From: Ningiella ruwaisensis
Lineage (GTDB): Bacteria; Pseudomonadota; Gammaproteobacteria; Enterobacterales; Alteromonadaceae
NCBI RefSeq assembly: GCF_004798935.1
Contig: NZ_RAHT01000002.1
Span: forward strand, 124,001-188,000
Direction: 5' to 3'
Length of the DNA: 64,000 bases
This document shows, in pieces, positions 9,311 through 19,452 of this stretch (position 1 is its first letter; the number at the start of each line of letters is the position of its first letter). The translations under genes and the position numbers were made by a program. The notes under the pieces are model-generated. The model searched no databases. It worked only from the letters and a program-made list of their open reading frames with translations, and was not told the DNA's origin.

Positions 9311-10051
9311 CTAAGAGTAGCTTGCAAGTTGTTCATGAATGTTGTGAACCAGCTCTCTTGGAATGCATAGCTGATTTGATAATTCCTGCAAAAATGCTCG
9401 CGATTCAGGTGCATTTTGGTCTATCGCACTGGCGCTTGCTGCATAAACTTCAATGCCCGTTTGCGCATTTGGCACTTGCTGCACGAGCTCTGGTAAGCTT
9501 AAAGGACGGCGTAATTCATCAAATAACATCGCCTTTTCCTGCATACTTAAATCCATGGTTTCAACCTGTGCAAAAATACGCTGACGTTCAGACTCATCAA
9601 TATGCCCATCTGCATAAGCGGCTGTGATCATTGCGCGCATTAAAATAAGCTGACCTTGTTCATTGCTTTCTTCTACCACTTCTTCAAACGCTTGCTGGGG
9701 AATGGCCGCAGGTTTGAAGTCAAATCGTGCACCTTGAACACTTTGCATTTGTCCTTGCGCACCATAAGTATTTGCCCCAGTGGCATGGCCAGGTATTTGT
9801 CCCTGAGCGGAATATTGAGTCTGATTGGCGTTAACACCCTGCCCTTCTTTATTCGCAGAATATTGCTGGTAAGCTTTCCATGCCAGGCCGCCAACCGCAG
9901 CCAAGGCACCTACCTTGAGTGCACCCTTGCCGACTTTACGGCCTTTTTTGCTGGCAATCATACTAGTTAAACCACCCCCGGCCACGCCGCCCATAAAACC
10001 TGAAAGCGCACCAGATTTGCTTAAACCACCTACTAATTTTGATAAGTCCAT
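9311..10051 (-). CDS. DUF533 / TerB-like protein (YebE family)
   Basis: 246 residues from an ATG at 10051, preceded by TTGGAGA six bases upstream; a TTG at 10063 is in frame but falls on that ribosome site, so it is not used. Residues 1-70 are Gly/Ala/Lys-rich (LSGFMGGVAGGGLTS, KVGKGALKVGALAAVGG) and resemble a membrane-associating hydrophobic segment. A Gln/Asn/Gly-rich linker (75-110) leads to a C-terminal helical TerB-like domain (about 128-246, ITAAYADGHIDESER). Function of the family is not established. Confidence 0.85.
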   Translation of the reverse strand: MDLSKLVGGLSKSGALSGFMGGVAGGGLTSMIASKKGRKVGKGALKVGALAAVGGLAWKAYQQYSANKEGQGVNANQTQYSAQGQIPGHATGANTYGAQGQMQSVQGARFDFKPAAIPQQAFEEVVEESNEQGQLILMRAMITAAYADGHIDESERQRIFAQVETMDLSMQEKAMLFDELRRPLSLPELVQQVPNAQTGIEVYAASASAIDQNAPESRAFLQELSNQLCIPRELVHNIHEQLASYS

Positions 10052-10149
10052 ATACGTCTCCAAACGAAATACATCATTTATACTGACTAAATAAATAAAA
10101 AGTTGTTCTTGGAAAACGAAAGGTCGTCATTAAAAAACTGATGGCAAAT

Positions 10150-10175
10150 AAAAACCTGCTAACAAGCAGGTTTTT
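10150..10175 (-). terminator. Terminator downstream of secF
   Basis: AAAACCTGCT (10151-10160) and AGCAGGTTTT (10165-10174) form a 10-bp stem with a 4-nt loop; read on the minus strand it ends in a U-run. It is about 30 bp past the secF stop codon and fits an intrinsic terminator for the tgt-yajC-secD-secF transcript. Confidence 0.85.
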
Positions 10176-10202
10176 AAGATGTTTAGCGCGTGTTTATGAG
10201 AC

Positions 10203-11147
10203 CTACAAAGGCTCTAAATCTTCACCCTCTTTTTCAACCTCTGGCGGCATCAAGTCTTCTTTACTTACTCCTAAGAATAATGCGACTGAAGATGCGATAT
10301 AAACAGATGAGTAAGTACCGATGAATACCCCAAACAGCAAGGCTGTCGCAAAACCGTGAATAAGTGCGCCACCTTTAAAGAAAAGTGCCAGTAACACTAA
10401 AATCGTGGTCAAAGAGGTCACAATGGTTCTGTTTAAAGTTTGTGTAAGCGAGATGTTGATGATTTCTTCAGGGTCGCTCTTTCTCACCTTTCTGAAATTT
10501 TCTCTAATGCGGTCACTAACTACAATGGTATCGTTAAGTGAATAACCGATAACCGCCAACAAAGCAGCAAGTACGGTTAAATCAAACTCAAGCTGTAATA
10601 CGCTAAATAGACCGAGTGTGATGATCACATCGTGAGCAAGTGCGCCAACAGAGCCTAAGGCAAAACGGTATTCAAAACGCATGGCAACGTAGATCAGAAT
10701 ACAGATGAGAGCAACAAGCATAGCCAGGCCGCCTTGCTCTGTTAATTCCTCACCCACATTTGGCCCCACAAACTCAATGCGCTGCATTTCTACGTTCGCA
10801 GTGCCTTCTCTCAATGCAGCCATAACCATATCGCCGATGATTTCGGCTTGCAAATCATCCCGCGGTGCAACACGAATTAATACTTCCTGACTGCTACCAA
10901 AATTCTGCACAACTGCATCTGGAAAATCAGCCGCGGTGAGTTCGTCTCTAACCAGCTCTAGATTCGCACCATCGGGGTAACTGACTTGTATGACAGTTCC
11001 CCCAGTAAAATCCAGACCCCAGTTCAATTGATTCACTGCAAGTGACGCAATCGAGCCAAAAATTAATATGGTAGAAAATACCATTGCAGGTATACGCAAC
11101 TTCATGAAGTTTACGGTTTCGTCGAGCTTTAATATCTGAAATGCCAT
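10203..11147 (-). CDS. secF: Protein translocase subunit SecF
   Basis: Inner-membrane partner of SecD, using the proton gradient to finish export through SecYEG. 314 residues with six membrane helices and a periplasmic P4-type domain. Visible: NWGLDFTGGTVIQVSY after the first helix, FVGPNVGEEL before helix 2, and DTIVVSDRIRENFRK in helices 4-5. It begins 10 bp after secD. Confidence 0.97.
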   Translation of the reverse strand: MAFQILKLDETVNFMKLRIPAMVFSTILIFGSIASLAVNQLNWGLDFTGGTVIQVSYPDGANLELVRDELTAADFPDAVVQNFGSSQEVLIRVAPRDDLQAEIIGDMVMAALREGTANVEMQRIEFVGPNVGEELTEQGGLAMLVALICILIYVAMRFEYRFALGSVGALAHDVIITLGLFSVLQLEFDLTVLAALLAVIGYSLNDTIVVSDRIRENFRKVRKSDPEEIINISLTQTLNRTIVTSLTTILVLLALFFKGGALIHGFATALLFGVFIGTYSSVYIASSVALFLGVSKEDLMPPEVEKEGEDLEPL

Positions 11148-11157
11148 GTTGACTCTC

Positions 11158-13002
11158 CTAAATCGCTAACTTCTTCACGCGTTTGCCACCCCAAATGAGG
11201 TTTACAAGTACGCGCGTGACAATAATGGCCGTAAACATAGATGTCACAATCCCAATCATTAACGTAATTGAGAAGCCCTTAATCGGCCCAGTCCCCACTG
11301 CAAACAAAATCATGCCTGCTATGAAAGTGGTTATATTGGCATCTAAAATGGTTGAAAATGCGTTGTCGTAACCAAAATGAATTGCCTGCTGCGGACTTCG
11401 CCCATCTCGAATTTCTTCGCGTATCCGCTCAAAAATTAACACATTCGCATCCACGGCCATACCAACCGTTAAGACTATCCCAGCCATGCCGGGTAAGGTC
11501 AAAGTGGCCCCCGGTATCATTGACATTACGCCCACTATCATCACAACGTTGGCGATAAGCGCGACATTGGCCACAATACCAAAAACGCGGTAGTACACCA
11601 GCATAAACAAAAGCACGGCAATCAAGCCATAGGTAATTGCCTGCATACCTAGCTCTATATTTTCTTTACCCAAGCTTGGACCAACGGTTCGTTCTTCAAC
11701 AATCTGGATAGGCGCGATGAGTGCACCGGCTCTTAACAAGAGCGCTAAATCACGCGCCTCACCGGCTGAATCGATACCGGTAATGCGAAATGAACTTCCC
11801 AACTGCGTTTGGATGGTCGCAACGTTAATGACTTCTTCTTTTTTCTCAAAAATCAGTTTGCCATCAGGACCTCGCTCATCAGTGGCTTTATACTCGATAA
11901 AAACGGTCGCCATGGGCTTACCAACGTTTTCTTTACTGACGTTGGACATTTTGCTGCCGCCTTTGCCATCAAGGTTTATATTTACCTGCGGAAAGCCGTT
12001 TTCATCAAGACTGTTCGAAGCATCAATAATATGGCTACCTTCAAGCATGATTTGCTTTTTAAGAAGCACCGGCTGACCATCGCGCGAGTAAAGTAGCTCA
12101 GAGCCTGCCGGTATACGTCCGCTTAAGGCATCTCGAACGTCCCCGTCCTGATCCACCAAACGGAAGTTCAGCGTCGCAGTGGCGTTTAGAATTTCTTTTG
12201 CTTTGGCAGTGTCCTGAATACCTGGAAGCTGAACAACGATGCGGTCTTGCCCTTGTTTTTGTACCAAAGGTTCAGCCACACCTAGCTGATTAACACGATT
12301 TCGAATAATCGTAATATTTTGCTTAACTGCATAATCACGAATTTCGGCCAGGCGCTGCTCGCTGAATGTCGCTCTTAGGGTTAAATCGTCACGCTCATCG
12401 AAGCTCATATCCGGATAGTTATTACGCAAAAAGAATTGAGCACTATCAAGCACTTCAGCATCACGGAATATGATATCAACTGCTTGTCCGGCCTGGCGCA
12501 CTGTGCGATAGCGAAGCTTTTCTTCGCGCAGACGATCTCTAAACTCATCAACAATACCGCCAACAGATGTATCGATGGCGCTATTCATGTCTACTTCCAT
12601 AAGAAAGTGAACACCGCCACGCAAATCCAAGCCCAGCTTCATAGGCGTACCACCTAGTTCGTCAAGCCAATCGGGCGTATCTGGCGCGAGGTTCATGGCA
12701 ACAAAATAGTCATCCCCTAACTTATCATCGAGCTTTTCACGCACAACAAGTTGAGTGTCAGAGTCAGGCAAACGAACAAGAATTCGCTCATCTTCAAACT
12801 CTACGTTCTTATAATTTATATTTGCCTGGTCGAGGCTTTGTTTTACGTCGTCAGCTAAACTTTGACTGACCGTGGTATCCCGACCTGAGGATATTTGTAC
12901 TGCATGGTCTTCACCATACAAATTCGGCAATGCATACAAGCCGCAGAGGCCAAGCATGAATATGACCAGAATGTATTTCCATATAGGAGTTTGATTTAAC
13001 AC
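11158..13002 (-). CDS. secD: Protein translocase subunit SecD
   Basis: 614-residue RND-type subunit with large periplasmic P1 domain between helix 1 and the five C-terminal helices. Motifs: [41 protein letters not shown] and, in the membrane part, [18 protein letters not shown] (each a known SecD block; shortest core DLRGGVHF and [14 protein letters not shown]). The carboxylate Asp in the VDANVLI helix is the conserved proton-path residue. Ordered yajC-secD-secF, the normal arrangement. Confidence 0.97.
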   Translation of the reverse strand: MLNQTPIWKYILVIFMLGLCGLYALPNLYGEDHAVQISSGRDTTVSQSLADDVKQSLDQANINYKNVEFEDERILVRLPDSDTQLVVREKLDDKLGDDYFVAMNLAPDTPDWLDELGGTPMKLGLDLRGGVHFLMEVDMNSAIDTSVGGIVDEFRDRLREEKLRYRTVRQAGQAVDIIFRDAEVLDSAQFFLRNNYPDMSFDERDDLTLRATFSEQRLAEIRDYAVKQNITIIRNRVNQLGVAEPLVQKQGQDRIVVQLPGIQDTAKAKEILNATATLNFRLVDQDGDVRDALSGRIPAGSELLYSRDGQPVLLKKQIMLEGSHIIDASNSLDENGFPQVNINLDGKGGSKMSNVSKENVGKPMATVFIEYKATDERGPDGKLIFEKKEEVINVATIQTQLGSSFRITGIDSAGEARDLALLLRAGALIAPIQIVEERTVGPSLGKENIELGMQAITYGLIAVLLFMLVYYRVFGIVANVALIANVVMIVGVMSMIPGATLTLPGMAGIVLTVGMAVDANVLIFERIREEIRDGRSPQQAIHFGYDNAFSTILDANITTFIAGMILFAVGTGPIKGFSITLMIGIVTSMFTAIIVTRVLVNLIWGGKRVKKLAI

Positions 13003-13015
13003 AATGACATCCTAA

Positions 13016-13065
13016 AAAGCCGCAGAAGCAAGCGCTTGAAAAAGCACCTTGCAATACGCGGCTTT
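13016..13065 (-). other. Long-loop hairpin between yajC and secD
   Basis: AAAGCCGC (13016-13023) pairs with GCGGCTTT (13058-13065), enclosing a 34-nt loop that itself holds an AAGCGCTT palindrome. On the minus strand the last arm is followed by a few U's, so it may be a weak terminator or attenuator lowering secDF relative to yajC, or simply a structured spacer. Confidence 0.45.
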
Positions 13066-13071
13066 AATCTC

Positions 13072-13413
13072 TTAATTTAAAGTTTTAAGCGTGCCTTTTG
13101 GCAAGACGGCGCTTACTGCTGTTTTTTGCACTAAAATGTGATTATTGTCATTTAGCGCAATTTCAATGAAATCTTTGTCGTCTGCGACTTTTGTAATCTT
13201 ACCCACGATACCACCTTGAGTAAGCACTTCATCACCCTTAGCCAAAGAAGACACCAGATTTTTGTGTTCTTTTACGCGCTTGGCCTGTGGACGATAAAGT
13301 AAAAAGTAAAAAATCAACCCGAACACCGCCAGCATGATCAAGGGTTCAAAGCCGAATCCCGGGGCTGCGCCGCCTGCGCCTGCTGCGTGTGCATCTGATA
13401 TAAACAAACTCAT
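13072..13413 (-). CDS. yajC: Sec translocase auxiliary subunit YajC
   Basis: 113-residue protein with one N-terminal membrane helix (about 24-42, PLIMLAVFGLIFYFLLYRP) followed by the RPQAKR stretch and a small cytoplasmic domain (GDEVLTQGGIVGKI), which is diagnostic. YajC joins SecD and SecF in the holotranslocon. An Ala/Gly-rich N-terminus (AHAAGAGGAAPG) precedes the helix. It lies upstream of secD. Confidence 0.96.
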   Translation of the reverse strand: MSLFISDAHAAGAGGAAPGFGFEPLIMLAVFGLIFYFLLYRPQAKRVKEHKNLVSSLAKGDEVLTQGGIVGKITKVADDKDFIEIALNDNNHILVQKTAVSAVLPKGTLKTLN

Positions 13414-13532
13414 ATTGATATCCTTCTATTTTATTTTGCTATTTTTATTTTAAATAAGTAGTTGTACAACCAACTGTTTAATCGAATCTCTTTGTACTTC
13501 TTTGTAGCTCTTTGTGCTTTACGCACTTACAG

Positions 13533-14708
<1,176 letters not shown>

Positions 14709-14726
14709 CTATCGCCATCAAGATAT

Positions 14727-16442
14727 TCAACTTGGCAGGTGCATGGGACGCATCGCCCGCATAGACGGGTCTTTACTTTCCAAATAATTCCAGCGAGAAC
14801 AGGAGGCTAAAGCGCGCGCCATTTCATCGGTCCCCTCCTCCAGCTCTTCTTTTATTTCTTTGTTTATTCGCCTGTCAGCAAAAGTCAGCTTAATGACAAT
14901 AGACAGCACGTCTTTGACTTCATAGCTAAATTGCTCTGTTTTTAGAACAGGGTGCTCATCAATGGCGGCACTACCTAAACTTTCATATTCAATGGGCTCA
15001 GCCAAACGTTGGTGATCAGCAAATTCGAGGTGAATCTTATACGCGCCGCTTAATTTGAGAAGTTTATCGCCTAAATGTTGTATAAAAGTACCGAGTGTTT
15101 GTGTTTCTGCCAGCACTAATAAATCTTTGGATAAAAAGCGCTTAAGTTGATGCAGGTTTTTATTGAAAAACGCATCGCAGGATTTAGACACAAAGTTATA
15201 GGCTGGTACAGCAAATAAAGAGCTGATCACGGCGGCCAAAAAAGCGGTGAAGGTCTTGTTGCTTAAACCCAGGGTTTGATTTAAAAGCGCTTGTAAGCCC
15301 TGATCGATACCTGCCCACACCGAAAACGCGACCACGGAGAGCACACTTAGCGTGGCAGATTTTGAGATGAGAGATTCCACTTGCCACAGACCATAGCGCA
15401 TAAGAGCGAAGAACACACCTAATCCGATGCTGATGGGTATAATAAATCGCCCCACTAAAAAACCGTAGACACCTCCAATTAACATTAAAGGTAAATAAAG
15501 GACTAAACCAACACCTATACAGTATGTCAAAGTGAGTATTTGTTTACGTTGACGAATATTTACGGCTGTTTTGTACTTAAATATAAAATGCGCTAAAACA
15601 AGCGCGAGCGCAAAAGCCACTGAATAATGAAATGCGGCAAAACTTGCAATACTGCCGGACATCCCCAAATGATAGAAACTAATCACAAGTACAATGCCTA
15701 AAATAATCGCCCACAACCATGGGCTTTTAAAAGATCTGACCACGGGCATATTGGGGAAATAGTACATTGCTAGAGGCCCAATAATTGCCGCTAAAGTAAT
15801 TCGGATACTTTCGATTGCGGTATCGCTGATTATATTGCTTCCCAAGTAAATAAACTGGCTTTCAAACACATTAAATAGCAGTGTAAAACTCAACAGCAAT
15901 CCTGAAAGACAGTGCCGCGCTTTGCAAAACAGTAAAAGTGACAAGGCCAGTGAGAGCAGGGAAAAAAGCCCATCAAGTGCCAGACGGCCTAAATCGATTT
16001 TGACCTGCTCAATACGCTCACTCAATTGACTTCTTTCACCAACAAAGGTCTGAATTTGACCTTTTTTCAGCACTAATATATCGAGCGATTCTGCTTCGCC
16101 AACGTTAGCGCATTCGTATAGCGATGCTAATGATGCATGTAAATGCGCTTCACAATTGTCGATTGCAATTAATCTACCTCTATGAAGGCCTTGTTTAATA
16201 AGAGGCGACTCTGAAGGTGCAACTATTAAATAACGATTTAGAAAGGGATATTTATAAACAGAAGCGCCATATTCAAGAAAGCGAGTTTCTTGCTTGCCGT
16301 TCAAATTGGCCGCTGCGCTTAATCCATAGATGTAAAAAAGCACGGTAAAAAACAGCACACTGAAATAGGCTACCGCTGGCACCTTCGCCAGACAAGCAGA
16401 CCCAAAGCTTGCGAGAACAGAATCCTGTTTTGTATTTTTCAT
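14727..16442 (-). CDS. Ten-helix membrane receptor-like protein (ComP-type sensor region, no kinase domain)
   Basis: 571 residues, not recognised as a named gene. Helix 1 is at about 22-42; an extracytoplasmic segment of some 105 residues follows (50-150), whose LIKQGLHRGRLIAIDN stretch resembles a PDZ-like loop. Eight or nine further helices span about 152-418, and a soluble C-terminal region (about 425-571) looks GAF-like. This order matches the input half of ComP-like kinases, but I see no H-box or HATPase motif, so it would sense without phosphorylating. It sits between queA and tgt in the same direction; 11-bp repeats lie upstream. Confidence 0.7.
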   Translation of the reverse strand: MKNTKQDSVLASFGSACLAKVPAVAYFSVLFFTVLFYIYGLSAAANLNGKQETRFLEYGASVYKYPFLNRYLIVAPSESPLIKQGLHRGRLIAIDNCEAHLHASLASLYECANVGEAESLDILVLKKGQIQTFVGERSQLSERIEQVKIDLGRLALDGLFSLLSLALSLLLFCKARHCLSGLLLSFTLLFNVFESQFIYLGSNIISDTAIESIRITLAAIIGPLAMYYFPNMPVVRSFKSPWLWAIILGIVLVISFYHLGMSGSIASFAAFHYSVAFALALVLAHFIFKYKTAVNIRQRKQILTLTYCIGVGLVLYLPLMLIGGVYGFLVGRFIIPISIGLGVFFALMRYGLWQVESLISKSATLSVLSVVAFSVWAGIDQGLQALLNQTLGLSNKTFTAFLAAVISSLFAVPAYNFVSKSCDAFFNKNLHQLKRFLSKDLLVLAETQTLGTFIQHLGDKLLKLSGAYKIHLEFADHQRLAEPIEYESLGSAAIDEHPVLKTEQFSYEVKDVLSIVIKLTFADRRINKEIKEELEEGTDEMARALASCSRWNYLESKDPSMRAMRPMHLPS

Positions 16443-16488
16443 TAGTGAACGCCAATGCCACTCACCCTAGCGAGCCCATAACTAAACG

Positions 16489-16521
16489 AAAAGTAAACTA
16501 AAAGTAAACTAAAAGTAAACT
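16489..16521. repeat. 11-bp tandem repeat (three copies) upstream of the receptor gene
   Basis: Three exact copies of AAAAGTAAACT at 16489-16499, 16500-16510 and 16511-16521, then a broken fourth (AAAACT). The period equals about one DNA helical turn, so A-tracts fall on one face of the helix, which would favour bending or cooperative binding. They lie 47-79 bp upstream of the minus-strand ATG at 16442, within its likely promoter or leader. Confidence 0.85.
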
Positions 16522-16701
16522 AAAACTCAGCCAATAAAGCTCGCGAAGTACAACAAATGAGTTTGTTTTTTATTTTTAAGCAATAACTTAGCACTAATAA
16601 CTTTGCCTGTGCAATAAATAAGCAATGCTATTGCACAAATCGCTCGCTTGTTTACAAAGGTGAACTATACTCAATGCGTCAATTAACTTTAGGATGACTT
16701 T

Positions 16702-16848
16702 ATGTCCAAGAATGAAAATGTGCGTTTAGATGAAGTTGAAACTCCCGCTCAGGCAGATACGGATGAGAATACACCGGCAAGTCCTCCACCCCAAGAGCAG
16801 GCGTCAGAAGATTCGCCAGAAGATTCGTCAGAAGAAAGGAACGATTAA
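16702..16848 (+). CDS. Small acidic hypothetical protein (48 aa)
   Basis: ATG at 16702 with AGGATG seven bases upstream opens a 48-codon frame, MSKNENVRLDEVETPAQADT then a Pro/Ser/Glu/Asp-rich tail (DENTPASPPPQEQ, EDSPEDSSEERND). About a third of residues are acidic and none is hydrophobic enough for a membrane helix, so it would be a disordered soluble peptide. It is in a gene-free gap and opposite in direction to its neighbours. Codon-level bias is plausible, but I cannot show conservation, so it is tentative. Confidence 0.4.
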   Translation: MSKNENVRLDEVETPAQADTDENTPASPPPQEQASEDSPEDSSEERND

Positions 16849-16975
16849 TTTATTGTACGAGCGCAGGATAAAAAGATTTAGTTTAAACAGATTCAGTACT
16901 GAAAAATCCAGTACAAACAATAACTAGCTTGAAGCGACCGGGCCCGAAATGGCCAAGCCGCTTCTCAAGCATTTA

Positions 16976-17015
16976 CTGTTTTTCTGTTTTTCTGTTTTTC
17001 TGTTTTTCTGTTTTT
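16976..17015. repeat. 8-bp tandem repeat (five copies) just after queA
   Basis: Five exact, contiguous copies of CTGTTTTT at 16976-17015, starting 7 bp beyond the queA stop codon (17022-17024). Read as queA mRNA it is a run of AAAAACAG units. Related but broken units (ACTGTTTCTTTTCT) continue into the queA end, hinting that the array grew out of the gene's last codons. Confidence 0.9.
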
Positions 17016-17021
17016 CTATAT

Positions 17022-18059
17022 TTACTGTTTCTTTTCTATGAACATGGCATCGCCATAGCTGAAAAAACGATATTCTTGCTTAATTGCCTGTGCATAAGCA
17101 TGCATCACTTCATCTCGTCCTGCAAATGCGCTTATAAGCATCATTAAGGTAGACTGAGGAAGGTGAAAATTAGTGATCATCGCGTCAATAACTTTAAAGT
17201 TAAAACCCGGATAGATAAAAATACTGGTGTCAGATAAAAACGGCGCAATCAGTTTGTCGTTTTGTTGGTGTGCTGCAGATTCTACTGAACGCACTGATGT
17301 GGTTCCCACCGCAATGACTCGCTTACCCGCCGCTTTGGTGGCGAGTATTTTTTCTACTACTTCGTCAGTCACCTCTGCATATTCAGCATGCATAATATGG
17401 TCTTCAATATTTTCCACGCGAACAGGTTGGAAGGTTCCAGCGCCTACATGCAAGGTTACAAAAGCAGAATCTACGCCCTTCTCTCTGATTTTTTCGAGCA
17501 GCTTTTCGTCAAAATGTAAACCGGCTGTTGGTGCAGCCACCGCGCCTGGCTTTTCGTTATACACCGTTTGATAGCGCTCTTTGTCACTTTCTTCATCTGG
17601 CCTGTCTATATAGGGTGGAAGCGGCATATGCCCATGGGCTTCCAGTAAGTCAAACACATTTTCATCTGCATCAAAGCGAATATGAAAAAGTGCATCCTGA
17701 CGACCCAAGACCTCAACATTTAAATTACCTTCCATATTCAAGCGGGCGCCTGCTTTCGGTGCTTTACTGGCTTTGATATGCGCCATCGCGGTATTGTCGC
17801 TTAAAACGCGTTCAAGCAATATTTCGACTTTACCGCCTGAAGATTTTTGCCCAAAAAGACGGGCAGGGATCACGCGAGTATTATTAAAAATGAGTAAATC
17901 GCCTGGCTCAAGAATCGATAGTATATCGGTAAACTGTCCGTGTTTTACCTCTCCGGTATTGCCATTGAGACGAAGCATTCTGCTTGCGCTGCGTTCTTTT
18001 GCAGGATACTTGGCGATAAGGTGTTCGGGTAATTCAAAATCAAAATCGGTTATTTTCAT
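17022..18059 (-). CDS. queA: S-adenosylmethionine:tRNA ribosyltransferase-isomerase
   Basis: Transfers and isomerises the ribosyl of AdoMet onto preQ1-tRNA to give epoxyqueuosine. 345 residues from the ATG at 18059 ([20 protein letters not shown]); a GTG three codons upstream is possible but adds nothing conserved. Signatures: [33 protein letters not shown] (partial), AAPTAGLHF and [11 protein letters not shown]. First gene of the queuosine/Sec direction here, but separated from tgt by 2.4 kb. A TATAAT on the minus strand at 18164-18169 may be its -10 box; no good -35 is visible. Confidence 0.95.
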   Translation of the reverse strand: MKITDFDFELPEHLIAKYPAKERSASRMLRLNGNTGEVKHGQFTDILSILEPGDLLIFNNTRVIPARLFGQKSSGGKVEILLERVLSDNTAMAHIKASKAPKAGARLNMEGNLNVEVLGRQDALFHIRFDADENVFDLLEAHGHMPLPPYIDRPDEESDKERYQTVYNEKPGAVAAPTAGLHFDEKLLEKIREKGVDSAFVTLHVGAGTFQPVRVENIEDHIMHAEYAEVTDEVVEKILATKAAGKRVIAVGTTSVRSVESAAHQQNDKLIAPFLSDTSIFIYPGFNFKVIDAMITNFHLPQSTLMMLISAFAGRDEVMHAYAQAIKQEYRFFSYGDAMFIEKKQ

Positions 18060-18232
18060 ACAGCTCACAAAATGCGTTTACAAAATCACGAATGCGGTCG
18101 AATAGCTAAAGTTATATAAGTCTATACTTATCAATCAGCCCTCATACCCTAAAAAGGTCGCACATTATACGCGTATTCACTAATATTGGTTGTACATATT
18201 TTAGACATCTCCCAATGTTTGTTGTGTGTTTG

Positions 18233-18261
18233 ACCCAGCTTTAACGCTGGGTTTGTTTTTT
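18233..18261 (+). terminator. Orphan plus-strand terminator in the leader of the K+ channel gene
   Basis: ACCCAGC (18233-18239) and GCTGGGT (18246-18252) form a 7-bp GC-rich stem with a 6-nt loop, followed by TTGTTTTTTC. It is a good intrinsic terminator, yet no plus-strand gene lies upstream (queA runs the other way). It would therefore end a short RNA starting within 18070-18200, or act as an attenuator ahead of the channel operon. Confidence 0.75.
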
Positions 18262-18402
18262 CTTAACGCATAAACCTTGTGTAAACATGCATTCTTTATA
18301 ATAATTTCTCGCCTGTGGATACATCATTTACCTTGGCTTGGTCTTATCTCTTACTTAAATAATAACAACAGTATGACAACGTGGATTAAAGTGAAGCGAA
18401 TC

Positions 18403-19428
18403 ATGTCAAAGTACTTAAGCGAAATGCGCTGGTACATTATTGTCATGTTTACGCTTTTTTATGTCGCTTCCAGTTATTTATTGCTTTTTATAGCGGGCGA
18501 AACAGCGCTGCTCAATCCTGTCGACTTTACTTATTATCTGGTTGTTACTGGCTCAACGGTAGGCTACGGCGATATGTCGCCAACCAGCGAGATGGGCAAA
18601 TCGGTGGTCGCGCTTTACATTATTCCAATGGGCTTGAGTATTTTTGCGCTCTTGTTAGGCAGGATCGCAAACTGGGTAGCAAAACAATGGCAAAAAGGAG
18701 CAAAAGGTTTGAACCAGTTGAACGTGACAAATCATGTATTGATCATTGGCTGGAACGGTAAACGTACCATGCAATTACTAAAGCTATTGCTGATTGAAAA
18801 AGCCAACTCCTCACACAATCCTGATATCGTGCTTTGCGTGCGAGCCGATATTGAGAATCCAATGCCTTCCAGAATCGACTTTGTTAAGGTTTCATCCTTT
18901 AATAATGACGAAGACATGGACAGAGCCTGTATCGAAACAGCAGCCACCATTGTAATTGATAATCCCCAGGATGATATGACAATGACCACGGCGCTATACT
19001 GCTCAAAACGTAACCAAAAAGCGCACAAGGTGGCGTATTTTGATGATGAGAGTTTAGTGCCTTTATTGCAAAAGCACTGCCCTGAAATTGAATGCACTCC
19101 CAGTGTAGCCGTTGAAATGCTGGCAAAATCTGCCTTTGATCCCGGTTCGAGTTTGCTTCATCACGATCTTCTGGATGTATATGAAGGGCAAGCGCAGTTT
19201 TCTGCCACTATCCCCGAAAATACTGAGCAGGTAGTCATTGAAAAAATGTTTTTAGCGCTCAAAAAACGCTACAACGCAACGTTTATTGGCTTTGCCAAAC
19301 ATCACGATATTCATAATATCAGTGTCAATCCCGACCTTTCAGAAACACTTGTAGCGGGAGATAAAATTTTTTACATCGCCGATAGTCGAATCAACGATAT
19401 AGACTGGGCGAGCTTCAATCATTCTTAA
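18403..19428 (+). CDS. Two-helix potassium channel with RCK/TrkA-N regulatory domain
   Basis: 341 residues from the ATG at 18403; another ATG lies at 18373 and neither has a strong ribosome site. Helix 1 (about 10-31), a pore loop with the K+ selectivity filter STVGYGD (51-57), and helix 2 (about 67-92) form a KcsA-like pore. From about 110 a cytoplasmic RCK domain follows (VLIIGWNGKR), in which the usual GxGxxG nucleotide loop is modified. It heads a four-gene plus-strand unit with DUF350, YgiB-like and YgiC-like genes; this channel-ligase link recurs in other bacteria. Substrate K+ is inferred from the filter. Confidence 0.9.
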   Translation: MSKYLSEMRWYIIVMFTLFYVASSYLLLFIAGETALLNPVDFTYYLVVTGSTVGYGDMSPTSEMGKSVVALYIIPMGLSIFALLLGRIANWVAKQWQKGAKGLNQLNVTNHVLIIGWNGKRTMQLLKLLLIEKANSSHNPDIVLCVRADIENPMPSRIDFVKVSSFNNDEDMDRACIETAATIVIDNPQDDMTMTTALYCSKRNQKAHKVAYFDDESLVPLLQKHCPEIECTPSVAVEMLAKSAFDPGSSLLHHDLLDVYEGQAQFSATIPENTEQVVIEKMFLALKKRYNATFIGFAKHHDIHNISVNPDLSETLVAGDKIFYIADSRINDIDWASFNHS

Positions 19429-19452
19429 CTTGCAGATTTAGTAAGGGAAATT

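Larger units (their letters stand above)
16443..17021. other. Intergenic stretch between the receptor gene and queA
   Basis: About 580 bp. It holds the 11-bp repeat (16489-16521), one small plausible ORF (16702-16848), and an 8-bp repeat just past the queA stop (16976-17015). From 16522 to 16701 I see only AT-rich sequence with a TATACT (16666-16671) lacking a good -35. From 16849 to 16975 nothing recognisable. Confidence 0.6.

Noticed and set aside
16976-17015. Five repeats as a possible CRISPR array
   Set aside because: Units of 8 bp are contiguous without spacers; this is a simple tandem repeat.
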